From: Polaribacter sp. BM10
GTDB taxonomy: Bacteria > Bacteroidota > Bacteroidia > Flavobacteriales > Flavobacteriaceae
Direction of reading: 5' to 3'
Assembly: GCF_002005425.1 (NCBI RefSeq)
Contig: NZ_CP019704.1
Location: forward strand, 2,128,001 to 2,192,000
DNA length: 64,000 nucleotides
Shown: piece by piece, positions 54,197 through 63,430 of the stretch
Position numbering within the stretch: position 1 is the first letter of the stretch
How the letters are laid out: each line of letters begins with the position of its first letter
Position numbers and translations under genes: made by a program
Notes under the pieces: generated by a model
Databases searched by the model: none
Told to the model about the DNA's origin: nothing
Seen by the model: only the letters and a program-made list of their open reading frames with translations

Positions 54197-55620
54197 TTTT
54201 TATTTAAATTTATAATATCAACTTCCTTTTTAGCTCTTTTAATAGGGCCATTATCTCCCAACAAATACATTTTTCTAAAATCTGTACCTTTTTCTTTTTC
54301 TCCAACTATAATTCTAGCATCAGGATGCGCATTTTTGATAAGAGACGAAATAACAAAACCAGAGTTTTTTCTTTGTAAAAAAACCTTGTTCTTTTTAAAA
54401 GTATCACCACCATCAAAACTATCCCATCTAGCAATTTCTCCGACATCATTATTTGTTTCACTCTCTAAGTAAATACTCACTTCTGTTGCAGATTTTACTT
54501 TTAAATCTCCATTTCCTCTAGGAAGATTAGCATTCTTACTTTGTAACCACTCTTGTCCATTCCATCTAAAATGTTGTAAACGTTTAGGTCCGCTTCTTTT
54601 TGCTCCTATATCAGGACCAACCAACACACCAACTTGTGGTTTTCCATCAGGATCAACATCAGCAATTCCTTGAAAAGTCCAATCATCAGGTATTTTTTTT
54701 ACCAAAGTTTTTTCATCTGCCATTTCTTTAGTTAAAGGCATTTCTAAAGGTTGATTTTTAACATTTTTCCATTGCCCTGAATTTGTATCAAAAAGCATGT
54801 AATATAAGTTATGTCTTTCTGGAATGTGACCACGTTTGTCTTGAGCGTTTTTATTATCTCTACAAATATGATAATCAAATGCTACAATAATATCATCTCC
54901 GTTTCCTTTACCAACCCAAGGATACCAAGAATCTTCAGCTTCAATATTTGTTCTTCTTTTGTGTTTTAAAAAAGAAACTGGTTCATCAAAAGTAACTCCA
55001 TTGTCTGTAGATTTTTGATACACCCAATCACTTCTATGCGCACCATGTCTGTAAAACAAATACATATCTCCGTTGTCCATTTTTACAAACTGACTGTAGG
55101 TACCAAATAACGAAACATTATCTAAGGTTTCCCAAGCAGAAATGTCTAATGGTTTTTTAGAAACAGCATGCAGATTTTTGCCATAATGATGATTTCCTAA
55201 AGGATTTTTTCCATCTGACGGTCTTCCTCCATGTCCACCAAATGCAATATGAATATAACCAGCATCATCAATAAGTAATGCAGGTTTACCATGATTATCT
55301 ATTTTCTTTTTACGATTCGGGTCTTTACCCATTTCACTAATACCCGCTTTAAAAGGACCTTTCCATTCTTTGGTTTTATGATTGTACGATGCTACATAAG
55401 GATCTTCCAATGTTCCTTGATAAGCTACATATGTAACTCCCTTATGATAAACTCCTGAAGGATGCTGTACTATAGCCACTGCATTACCAAAACCGTTATT
55501 GGCAAAATAATCTACCTTTCCGTCTTTATTTTCTTCTTTTGAACTTACTTTTTTATTAACATTACATCCTACTAAAAAAAAGCAAAAGCAGATTTTTAAA
55601 ATTAATTCTTTATTTATCAT
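54193..55620 (-). CDS. BNR-4 seven-bladed propeller lyase, PL25-like (ulvan lyase candidate), lipoprotein
   Basis: This 475-residue protein has a lipoprotein signal ending FFLVGC19. It is a propeller with repeated WxxG and DxDG segments. The proposed catalytic residues of PL25 as I recall them (His123, His143, Tyr188, Arg204 in the Pseudoalteromonas enzyme) have exact spacing equivalents here: His110 in NHGKPALL, His130 in FGGHGG, Tyr175 in GTYSQF and Arg191 in LFYRHG. This strongly suggests a PL25 ulvan lyase cleaving next to uronates. The gene overlaps the PL40-like gene by 4 nt and the GH106 gene by 1 nt. Confidence 0.82.
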   Translation of the reverse strand: MINKELILKICFCFFLVGCNVNKKVSSKEENKDGKVDYFANNGFGNAVAIVQHPSGVYHKGVTYVAYQGTLEDPYVASYNHKTKEWKGPFKAGISEMGKDPNRKKKIDNHGKPALLIDDAGYIHIAFGGHGGRPSDGKNPLGNHHYGKNLHAVSKKPLDISAWETLDNVSLFGTYSQFVKMDNGDMYLFYRHGAHRSDWVYQKSTDNGVTFDEPVSFLKHKRRTNIEAEDSWYPWVGKGNGDDIIVAFDYHICRDNKNAQDKRGHIPERHNLYYMLFDTNSGQWKNVKNQPLEMPLTKEMADEKTLVKKIPDDWTFQGIADVDPDGKPQVGVLVGPDIGAKRSGPKRLQHFRWNGQEWLQSKNANLPRGNGDLKVKSATEVSIYLESETNNDVGEIARWDSFDGGDTFKKNKVFLQRKNSGFVISSLIKNAHPDARIIVGEKEKGTDFRKMYLLGDNGPIKRAKKEVDIINLNKK

Positions 55621-58600
55621 TAGTTTATCGATATTTTTTTTAAAACTCTAAGTTTAACAGGACCTAAAAGACCTGATGTTAGCAATTCATCATCTTTACG
55701 CCAATGTTTCCAAGATGAAAACGTGGTTCGTTTTGATGGACGTTCTGTGGTGTTTAATAACCAATCTGGTAGTTTTTTTAGTTTATTTCCTCTTCGTTCA
55801 TAATCTAATGGCAAACCTTCATCACCAATTAATTTATTTGGCCATAAATTGGTCACTTTTACTTCTATAACATTTGTACCTTTTTTTACAAAGCCATCAA
55901 TATTAGTTCTAAAAGGTGGTTTCCATAAAGTGCTTACTTGTTTTCCATTGATGATTACTTCTGCAATAACAGCCAAACTTCCTAAATCTAATTCTAAACT
56001 TTTATCTACTTTTAACAAGTCTTCTTTAAGTTCAAATTCTTTAGAATAAGTGGCTGTTCCTGAAAAGTGTTGAATACGTTCATCTTTATGATTTGACCAA
56101 GAATTTAAATCAGTAAAGGTTTTATTTATACTATTTCCTGAGTTCAAAAGGAAATCAACTTGCCAAGAATTTGATAAATCAATAGGATCTATTATTGAGT
56201 TTACTACTACTGTTTTCGTTTCTCCATCTACATTTGTATACGTAATTTTACCTGCATTTGGTGTTATCCATTGGATAACATCTTCATTAAACACTAACTC
56301 AGGTTTTGGCGTATCTTTTGATAGTTTTAAAATTTGTCCTTCAGGAATGAACATCGTGCGTTCTTTCCCATCTTTTTTGTAGGTAATTTTTAAAGTTGTT
56401 TTATTTCCATTAGCAATTTTATTATTTATCAATACATTAGAAATCAAAATATCGAAAATATTGCTTGAAACTAGTTCCTTAATTTTATTTGTAATCTCAA
56501 AGGTTTCATAATTTTCCGGAATGCCTTTGGTTTCTGTTTTAAATTTTCCGAATACAGCTTTTAAAACTTTTAAAGGTTTATTACCTGCATCAACCTTAAT
56601 ATGTTCTCTTTCTTCTGCATAAATTTGATGTTTGGTATTACCTATTTGGTATTCCATTCTTAACTCTTTTTTGTATCCCATTGCTGGATCACAATCACAA
56701 AATGCTCTCGACATTTTAAAGTCTAATTCACCATCAATTATAGCATTATTTACTTTGTCTGTAATATCGATTAAACCTTCTTGAAGAAACGTTCCGTATT
56801 CTGCTTTTACAATTTCTAAGTTAGAAAGAGGCTCAGATTTTGGTTGTTCTAATTCCATTTTAACGGATGTTAAATGGTTAGCTTTTGTTGGCTTTTTGAA
56901 TACAATAAAAACAGATTCTTCAATCCCTAACTGTAAAGGAATTGTGGTTGTTCCATCTTTATTTTCTTTGAAGACCACCACATCTTTTATTTTACCTGTT
57001 TCTGAATTCCACAGTTCTGGTTGTTTTGCAGAAACTCGAAAACGCGCTACAATATCTCTTGCTTCTTTTCTAGCATTGGCGATAAAATAAATATCAGCAT
57101 CATCAGTTTTTCTATGGATGAAACTCAAATCTGTTTGATCGCTAGTTTCTATTTTAAAATCGGGTGTTTTTTCACTTAAAACTTCGCTAACAGAAATGTC
57201 TTTTACCAATTCTTTCCCCCATAATTCATCAACATAAGTTTTAACAACTTCATCATTTTTAGGATAATCAGTTAAACTTGGCGATTGCGTTGGTTTTTTT
57301 CCAATAACAATTGCACCACCTTCAACCAATTCTTTTACTTTTTTTAAGGTTTCAGGTTTTATGAAATTAGACTCTGGTAAGACTAAAAACTTATAAGTGT
57401 TGCCTACTGAAGAATAAATTGTTCCTTTTTTAACAGTTAAGTCTTTCAATTTATTGGCACCAATCAAATCATAATCAAAACCCATTTTTTTAATTTCTGG
57501 TTTTAGAAAAGCCGTATTTGGTGATGATTCTCCAGTAAACACTAAAACATCGGCCACATTTTTTCCTTGCTGCAATAAAAATTGAGAACGTGCTATATAG
57601 TCTAAAAATCCTTTTCCTTGATTCCACCAAGTATTATTTCTATTAAAATCAAATCCGTGATAACTCAATGCCAGACCAGGTGCAACATCCCAAGGTTGAT
57701 GCACATAAGAATGAAAAATAAAACGTGTAATGCCTTGTGCCCAAGCTTGATCTCCAATTGATTTTATGTCTGCTGGGTGCTTGTCCCAACCACCAATTCC
57801 TGTAAATGCTTCTGCACCAACAATAGCACTTCCGTTTAAATGTGCAATAGAAGACACAAATTTTGCCGAATCAAAAAATGGGTAGCCACCACTCCAAAAC
57901 TCACACATCACAATGTCTCCTGTAGCTCCTACTTGCATATTATCAAAAGGACCCCAATAAGGTTCTACAGAAAATTTCATATTGTTTTTATGGCATAATT
58001 CTGCAAAATGCGCGTAGTAGTTTTTTGCTATTAAATCGCCAATAGTTCGTCTAAAATCCCACAAAAAACGTTCTGAAATTTCACCACTTTCAACATAATA
58101 CCCTGCTAAGGTGGGCAAATATGAGGTTAAATCGTAACCTCTTAAATTCTCGAATTGCGTATCAAATCCTGCAGTCCAATTGGTGGTTTCTACCTCGTAA
58201 CTATCAATTAAACAATTGTTAACGGTAGTTCCTATTAAATCGCCTAACTTATCGATTATGGGTTGTACGCCACCTTTCCAATAGGCGTCTACCGCTGTTT
58301 TACTCATTTTATCAACTTCTAAACCTTTGGCTTCAGGTGGTGCTGGTCTATTGGTTGTTCCAATTGGTGTGTGTCCAAGTCTTAAAATAATCCATTCTCC
58401 TTTTGGTACATTCCAATCTAAAAATCCGTCTTTAGAAACTTTATCTGTTAAATTAACAATAGTTCCCTTTTGAATAGTACTCGTTTTTGGAATGTCTTTC
58501 GTATCTGGCAATAAATGATTTCGGACACGTTCAGATAGAGTTTTATAGTCTAAACCATCAATTTTTGTAACTTGTTTAAGTTTTGGAAATGCTAAAACTG

Positions 58601-59108
58601 CAATATCTTTATAATAGGTAAATTTCGTTTTTGGTTGTGGTAATTGCGCTTTGTAATTTTGATTTCCATTTACTTCAACTTCGCTAAAAACAACAGTTTG
58701 CATTGCATTTTCCTCGGTTACCCAAGGTCCACCACTAGAAGACCAACCTGCACTGTTATGAAACGCCAACTCTAAGCCCAAACGTTTGGCTTCTTCCGCA
58801 GAAAACTTGAATAAATCTAGCCATTCTTCACTTAAATATTTTACTGGGCCTTTTGGAAACCCTAAATGCACGTTAAATAACTGTGCTTCTTGAATGCCAA
58901 CTGCTTTCATTGATTCTAAATCTTTTGTAATACCAGATTTAGATACGTTACCACTTATCCAATGCCACCAAGTCCTGGCTTTAGCTTCGTTTGGCAGATT
59001 TTTAAACCCTTCTTCTAAAGTTAAATTTTGACGCTCGTTTTTCTTTTCAGTGCAATTACTGAAACAAAAGCAAATCATTAATAACAAGATGTAACCTAAA
59101 TTCTTCAT
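55620..59108 (-). CDS. GH106 alpha-L-rhamnosidase, lipoprotein
   Basis: This 1162-residue enzyme has a lipoprotein signal ending FCFSNC19 and the GH106 N-terminal signature ARTWWHWISGNVSKSGITKD, followed by LESMKAVGIQEAQLFNV and LGLELAFHNSAGWSSSGGPW of the catalytic barrel. A C-terminal galactose-binding-like domain contains WKPPFRTNIDG and GTNVIEVKVTNLWPN. It removes alpha-L-rhamnose from oligosaccharides in the periplasm. Ulvan loci usually carry GH78 for this step, so a GH106 here is notable. It overlaps both flanking genes by 1 nt. Confidence 0.88.
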   Translation of the reverse strand: MKNLGYILLLMICFCFSNCTEKKNERQNLTLEEGFKNLPNEAKARTWWHWISGNVSKSGITKDLESMKAVGIQEAQLFNVHLGFPKGPVKYLSEEWLDLFKFSAEEAKRLGLELAFHNSAGWSSSGGPWVTEENAMQTVVFSEVEVNGNQNYKAQLPQPKTKFTYYKDIAVLAFPKLKQVTKIDGLDYKTLSERVRNHLLPDTKDIPKTSTIQKGTIVNLTDKVSKDGFLDWNVPKGEWIILRLGHTPIGTTNRPAPPEAKGLEVDKMSKTAVDAYWKGGVQPIIDKLGDLIGTTVNNCLIDSYEVETTNWTAGFDTQFENLRGYDLTSYLPTLAGYYVESGEISERFLWDFRRTIGDLIAKNYYAHFAELCHKNNMKFSVEPYWGPFDNMQVGATGDIVMCEFWSGGYPFFDSAKFVSSIAHLNGSAIVGAEAFTGIGGWDKHPADIKSIGDQAWAQGITRFIFHSYVHQPWDVAPGLALSYHGFDFNRNNTWWNQGKGFLDYIARSQFLLQQGKNVADVLVFTGESSPNTAFLKPEIKKMGFDYDLIGANKLKDLTVKKGTIYSSVGNTYKFLVLPESNFIKPETLKKVKELVEGGAIVIGKKPTQSPSLTDYPKNDEVVKTYVDELWGKELVKDISVSEVLSEKTPDFKIETSDQTDLSFIHRKTDDADIYFIANARKEARDIVARFRVSAKQPELWNSETGKIKDVVVFKENKDGTTTIPLQLGIEESVFIVFKKPTKANHLTSVKMELEQPKSEPLSNLEIVKAEYGTFLQEGLIDITDKVNNAIIDGELDFKMSRAFCDCDPAMGYKKELRMEYQIGNTKHQIYAEEREHIKVDAGNKPLKVLKAVFGKFKTETKGIPENYETFEITNKIKELVSSNIFDILISNVLINNKIANGNKTTLKITYKKDGKERTMFIPEGQILKLSKDTPKPELVFNEDVIQWITPNAGKITYTNVDGETKTVVVNSIIDPIDLSNSWQVDFLLNSGNSINKTFTDLNSWSNHKDERIQHFSGTATYSKEFELKEDLLKVDKSLELDLGSLAVIAEVIINGKQVSTLWKPPFRTNIDGFVKKGTNVIEVKVTNLWPNKLIGDEGLPLDYERRGNKLKKLPDWLLNTTERPSKRTTFSSWKHWRKDDELLTSGLLGPVKLRVLKKISIN

Positions 59109-60298
59109 TAATTTTGATTCAATTTTTCTAGAGTATTATCAAAAGCATCCTCTTTAAATAGTTTACGAGCCTTTTTTAAATCTGCTATTAATTTTTCTTC
59201 AGAAGGTTTTTTGTCTTTAATTTGTTTGTATGGCCACTTTTTTTCATTAGTTAAAAAAGGCAACATAAATTGATAGCCTTTTTTTATGCTGCTGCCATCT
59301 TCCGAAGATAAGTTCCAAAGATCTACACCTACTTTTTGTCCTATTTGTGCCAATTGCAAAAATCCGTGTAAGTTCATTACTGAATAAGAAAAAGATTTTG
59401 TTCTTTTCAGCTCTAAAGGTTGTCTCCCATCTGGTTTTATTTGACTAAAAATTCTTGCTTTTGTTATTGTAGATAAATATTCTTTTACTTCTTCCGTTTT
59501 ATTTAGGTACATTAAAATGCTTAATAATTGTACATCATAATGAGTCGCATGATTGTTTTTTCTTGTAGATTCTTCTATTCCTAATTTACTGTTTTTTAAC
59601 CAATTGCTATAATCTGTAAACCAGTTAACCATACCTTCTTCTGTTTGTTTATCAAGTACGCCTTTATATTTAGCTAATTCAAGAAACTCTACAACCTCTA
59701 TAAGACCATCAAATTCAATAATTCCAAAACACCTACCTTCTGATTTACCAGGAACATATTGCCCAAAATTTACATTAGGATTCATTTTAGTGTTTTCGTT
59801 TAAAAACCAAGTATTAATGAACGCTATATTTTTGTTAGCGTATTTTTTATTATCACTATAAAAGAATGCATCTTTTAACGTTTTTACAGCTGAAATAAAA
59901 TTCTTTTTCTCAACAAAATCTGTAAAATTATTTCGTGTTTCTGGATTAATTTCTCCATCTTTCCTAATATATGGCAAGCCATTATCTGTTTTTGGATTCG
60001 GCCACCAATAAGGCCCAATACTCATATAATCGTGCTTATTTTTACTCGGAGGAACACCCGTTTTATTTGTTACAGAAAAACCATCAACCTTTAAAAGGTC
60101 ATCTGCTTTAACTAATAGTTTATGATAATTTTCTACAGACTGTTTATCACCATTTTTAATGAGTGATTTTTGAGCTTCTAAACTTTCATAATCTATATTA
60201 GAAACTTTATTTGTATTGTTTTGGGTGATTGAACATCCATATATACTTATGAAAAGTACAAGAATCAACTTTCTAAAAAACGCAAATTTATTCTTCAT
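59108..60298 (-). CDS. alginate-lyase-fold (PF05426) lipoprotein, possible uronate lyase or dehydratase
   Basis: This 396-residue protein has a lipoprotein signal (lipobox IYGC22) and the alpha/alpha-barrel alginate_lyase family pattern: HDYMSIGPYWWPNP (residues 89-102), SEGRCFGIIEFDG (187-199), and KNNHATHYDVQ (247-257) with Asn249, His250 and Tyr254 in catalytic positions. In ulvan loci, proteins of this fold have been reported as oligosaccharide dehydratases rather than alginate lyases. With no alginate genes here, that is the more attractive role, though unproven. It overlaps GH106 by 1 nt and follows GH2 by 21 nt. Confidence 0.8.
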   Translation of the reverse strand: MKNKFAFFRKLILVLFISIYGCSITQNNTNKVSNIDYESLEAQKSLIKNGDKQSVENYHKLLVKADDLLKVDGFSVTNKTGVPPSKNKHDYMSIGPYWWPNPKTDNGLPYIRKDGEINPETRNNFTDFVEKKNFISAVKTLKDAFFYSDNKKYANKNIAFINTWFLNENTKMNPNVNFGQYVPGKSEGRCFGIIEFDGLIEVVEFLELAKYKGVLDKQTEEGMVNWFTDYSNWLKNSKLGIEESTRKNNHATHYDVQLLSILMYLNKTEEVKEYLSTITKARIFSQIKPDGRQPLELKRTKSFSYSVMNLHGFLQLAQIGQKVGVDLWNLSSEDGSSIKKGYQFMLPFLTNEKKWPYKQIKDKKPSEEKLIADLKKARKLFKEDAFDNTLEKLNQN

Positions 60299-60319
60299 AA
60301 AACTCTAAATTATATTCAA

Positions 60320-63300
60320 TTAATCAATAAACATTTCATCCAAATAAGGACCACTTTTTCCTGTGGTTTCTAATCGAATATTATTGGCTCCTGCTTTTAA
60401 TCTGATAATAGTTGGCACAAACTTCCAAGATTTATCCCAACCACCAGTTGCTTTAAATTTTAAGGTTCTTATGTATTCATCATTTACAAACAATTTCATT
60501 GGATGAAATTCACCAATATTGTTGTGCATGTATCTAAAACGGATGCTGTAATCACCAGCTTCACCATCGTTTTCTTGATAAAATTCTACAGAACCTTCTT
60601 TGTCTTTAAAATCTACAAAACCAGTTCCTTTAAAACGTCTTGCTTTTCTGCTTGCAGTAGCACTTCCTTTTAAAATTCCTTCTTCCGCAGAAATATTTAT
60701 ACCTCTACCAATCCACATATCTTTAGAATGCTCATCACCCCAAAACAAACCTTCAGTTTTACCAAATGTTTCTTCCATGTTTAATACAATTTCACCATTT
60801 TGTTTTACAATTGCTTTTACAGTGATATTGTCTTTAATTTCGAAAGCTCCGTTGTAAACTTTTCCGTTAGTTTCAGGATTACCTCCATTTGTGGTGTACA
60901 AAATTTCTAAGTCAGTAAATTCTGATTTTCCTATTACGTTAAATTGATTGGCTATGATGGAAATTTTGTTTGACGTATACAAGGCTTTATCACCCAAAAT
61001 AGCTCCTGTAATTATGAACGCTTTTTTTGCATTGGGTTGTTCTCGTAAAAACAGTCTTGACTTTCCAAAAAACAAAGCTCTAAAATCTGATTTTGTTCTA
61101 CTCGTAGGATCAATTGGGTTTCCATTTTCCATAGAAACCTTATTTACATCTCCTTGAATGTTATAGAAGATTTTATTTTCTCCGTAAGGATAGAAGTTGT
61201 CATTTACATCTAAACTTTCTGATGTAATGATATAACTTGCCCTAAAACTATCTTCTGCTGGTAATTTCTGTAGACTTGTTTTTAATTTTGATGGTTGCTT
61301 GCTTGTACTAAAAGATGTACTTTTTACTTCTTTACCATCAATATATGCTACTGCTTCTAATTTTCCTTCTTGATAAGGCACCATCCATTCGCATTGCATT
61401 TCATTCCAAACAGTTCCTGGTTTGTCTTTTCCCAATGATTTTCCGTTTAAAAATAGTTCCACCTCATCTGCATTCGAATACACCCAAACCGGAATTACAG
61501 TTCCTTTTTCCATTCTTGGATGCGACCAATGTGGTAACATATGAATCATTGGTTCTGTTGTCCATTGACTTTGGTAGAAGTAAAACAGGTCTTTTTTGAA
61601 TCCTGCTACATCTAAAGCGCCACCCATAAATAAATTAAAAGGCAAACCACCATGCACCAAACCTGCTTCTCCATAATAATCAAAACCTGTCCATCTAAAA
61701 TGACCACTATGCCAAGGATTGTCTCGCATCACTTCCCAATATTTTCTTGCAGAAACTCTTACAGTTGCATTATCGTAAGACGAGTTGAAACTCTGCTTTC
61801 TATTTCTCCATTTTTTAGGATTGATACCTTCGTAAAAGAAAATTTCTTTTTCCGTTAAATTTGGTAGTTCATATGTTCCTGGTAATTCGTTATCTCTCCA
61901 CCAAGTTTGTGTTCTGTAATAACCTCTGGTTTGCCAAGTATGTGGCGCTTCTGTAGAAATAAATGGTTTTTCAAAAGTTCTGCTTTCTATAAACGATTTT
62001 GTTTCAGAACCACCATTTACACCAGTAATATCCATATCTTCAGGATTTCCTGCTCCTGAAGTAAATAAGCGTGTTGGGTCTAAACGCCTTCCAAACTTCA
62101 CCAATTCTGGTCCAATTGGGCTATGTGTTTCATTACCTAAACTCCATACAAAAATACTTGGATGATTTCTATCTCTAGTAATCCATTCTGTAACGTCTCG
62201 TTTCCACCATTCATCAAAAGCTTGTTTCCCATAATCTTGTGGTGCTTTTTTATGCCAACCATCAAAAATCTCATCCATTACCAACAAACCAATTTCGTCA
62301 CAGATATCATAAAACATGGGCGGTGTTGGGTTGTGAGATGGACGAATAGCATTGATACCCATATCTTTTAAACTTTGCAATTTCCAACGTAACATTGGCT
62401 TTGTCCAAGCACCTCCAACAGGACCACCTTCCCAATGTTCGCAAACTCCTTTTAGTTTTACATTTTTTCCATTTAGCCAAAAACCTGTTTTGGTTTCCCA
62501 TTTAACCGTTTTGAATCCGAAAGTAGTTTCGATTTCATCGATGACTTTTTTTTCATCTAGAATTTGAGTCACTGCTCTATATAAACTTGGAGTTTCTGGA
62601 CTCCATAATTGTGGGTTTTTAACTTCTAATTTTACAACTGGAGTTGTTTTTTTTAATTTTTCAGAATTATTATTGATTTGTTTTCCTGAAGGAGAGAATA
62701 TTTTCACATCATATCTCAATCCTTTTTTAAGTCTTGTAATTTCAGCATCAGTAGAAACTGTAGCTTTCTTTTCTGAAATTGAAGGTGTTTTTATAAAAAT
62801 TGAATTAGGTTTAAAATGAACAGGATTCACTTCAATTAATTTTACTTGCGCGTAAATTCCACAAGGATGATACCAACGAGCAGAAGGTTCTAAACTATTA
62901 TCAACTCTAACAGCAATAGTATTTTTTCCTTCTTTTAAATATTTTGAAATATCGTATCGAAAACTGATATAACCATAAGGTCTTTTACCTAAATGATTTC
63001 CATTTACCCAAACTTCGCTGTTCATGTACACGCCATCAAAGTTGATGTAGGTAATTTTAGAAAGGCTTTCTTTTTTTATATCAAAATACTTTCTGTACCA
63101 ACCAATCCCACCATCATGATAACCACCACCTTGACCTTGATCGCCACCTTTACGAACGCCTTTTTCAAAAGACCAATCGTGTGGTACATTTAGATTTTTC
63201 CAAGAAGAATCATCAATATTCTCTTTTGAAAATGAGAAGTTATCTGCTAATATAAAGTTCCAACTGTTATTGAAATTGGTTTCTATCCTTTGACTTTGCA

Positions 63301-63349
63301 GTGAAAAAACCTCAAACAAGAGTACTAAAAAGAAGAAAAAGTTTTTCAT
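60320..63349 (-). CDS. glycoside hydrolase family 2 with C-terminal carbohydrate-binding-like domain
   Basis: The preferred start is ATG 63349 (MKNFFFFLVLLFEVFSLQSQ, a signal peptide); the frame opens at 63379 inside the promoter. The 1009-residue protein has GH2 sugar-binding domain (VPHDWSFEKG and WYRKYFDIK), immunoglobulin-like domain and barrel with acid/base Glu407 in WSLGNETHSP and nucleophile Glu467 in ISTEAPH. The C-terminal about 130 residues (from GRGINISAEEGILKGSA to DEMFID) resemble a CBM. GH2 in this context may act as beta-glucuronidase, beta-galactosidase or beta-xylosidase on ulvan oligomers; specificity cannot be read. Confidence 0.88.
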   Translation of the reverse strand: MKNFFFFLVLLFEVFSLQSQRIETNFNNSWNFILADNFSFSKENIDDSSWKNLNVPHDWSFEKGVRKGGDQGQGGGYHDGGIGWYRKYFDIKKESLSKITYINFDGVYMNSEVWVNGNHLGKRPYGYISFRYDISKYLKEGKNTIAVRVDNSLEPSARWYHPCGIYAQVKLIEVNPVHFKPNSIFIKTPSISEKKATVSTDAEITRLKKGLRYDVKIFSPSGKQINNNSEKLKKTTPVVKLEVKNPQLWSPETPSLYRAVTQILDEKKVIDEIETTFGFKTVKWETKTGFWLNGKNVKLKGVCEHWEGGPVGGAWTKPMLRWKLQSLKDMGINAIRPSHNPTPPMFYDICDEIGLLVMDEIFDGWHKKAPQDYGKQAFDEWWKRDVTEWITRDRNHPSIFVWSLGNETHSPIGPELVKFGRRLDPTRLFTSGAGNPEDMDITGVNGGSETKSFIESRTFEKPFISTEAPHTWQTRGYYRTQTWWRDNELPGTYELPNLTEKEIFFYEGINPKKWRNRKQSFNSSYDNATVRVSARKYWEVMRDNPWHSGHFRWTGFDYYGEAGLVHGGLPFNLFMGGALDVAGFKKDLFYFYQSQWTTEPMIHMLPHWSHPRMEKGTVIPVWVYSNADEVELFLNGKSLGKDKPGTVWNEMQCEWMVPYQEGKLEAVAYIDGKEVKSTSFSTSKQPSKLKTSLQKLPAEDSFRASYIITSESLDVNDNFYPYGENKIFYNIQGDVNKVSMENGNPIDPTSRTKSDFRALFFGKSRLFLREQPNAKKAFIITGAILGDKALYTSNKISIIANQFNVIGKSEFTDLEILYTTNGGNPETNGKVYNGAFEIKDNITVKAIVKQNGEIVLNMEETFGKTEGLFWGDEHSKDMWIGRGINISAEEGILKGSATASRKARRFKGTGFVDFKDKEGSVEFYQENDGEAGDYSIRFRYMHNNIGEFHPMKLFVNDEYIRTLKFKATGGWDKSWKFVPTIIRLKAGANNIRLETTGKSGPYLDEMFID

Positions 63350-63376
63350 GTTGTTAACTATTTGGATCTTAATTAA

Positions 63377-63384
63377 CAAACTTA
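63377..63384 (-). promoter_or_regulatory. -7 promoter box TAAGTTTG (PUL operon)
   Basis: Exact TAnnTTTG on the minus strand, 28 nt before ATG 63349. Its position shows that the in-frame ATG at 63379 cannot be the start. GTCATGAC (63416-63423) lies upstream as a possible regulator site. Confidence 0.45.
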
Positions 63385-63430
63385 ACTTTTACTTAATGAT
63401 ATTTAATCCTGTGGTGTCATGACGTCTTTT

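Noticed and set aside
59108..60298. Alginate degradation locus
   Set aside because: Only one protein has the alginate-lyase fold; no PL7/PL17, KDG or DEH genes are present, and the rest of the operon targets a sulfated, rhamnose-containing polymer.
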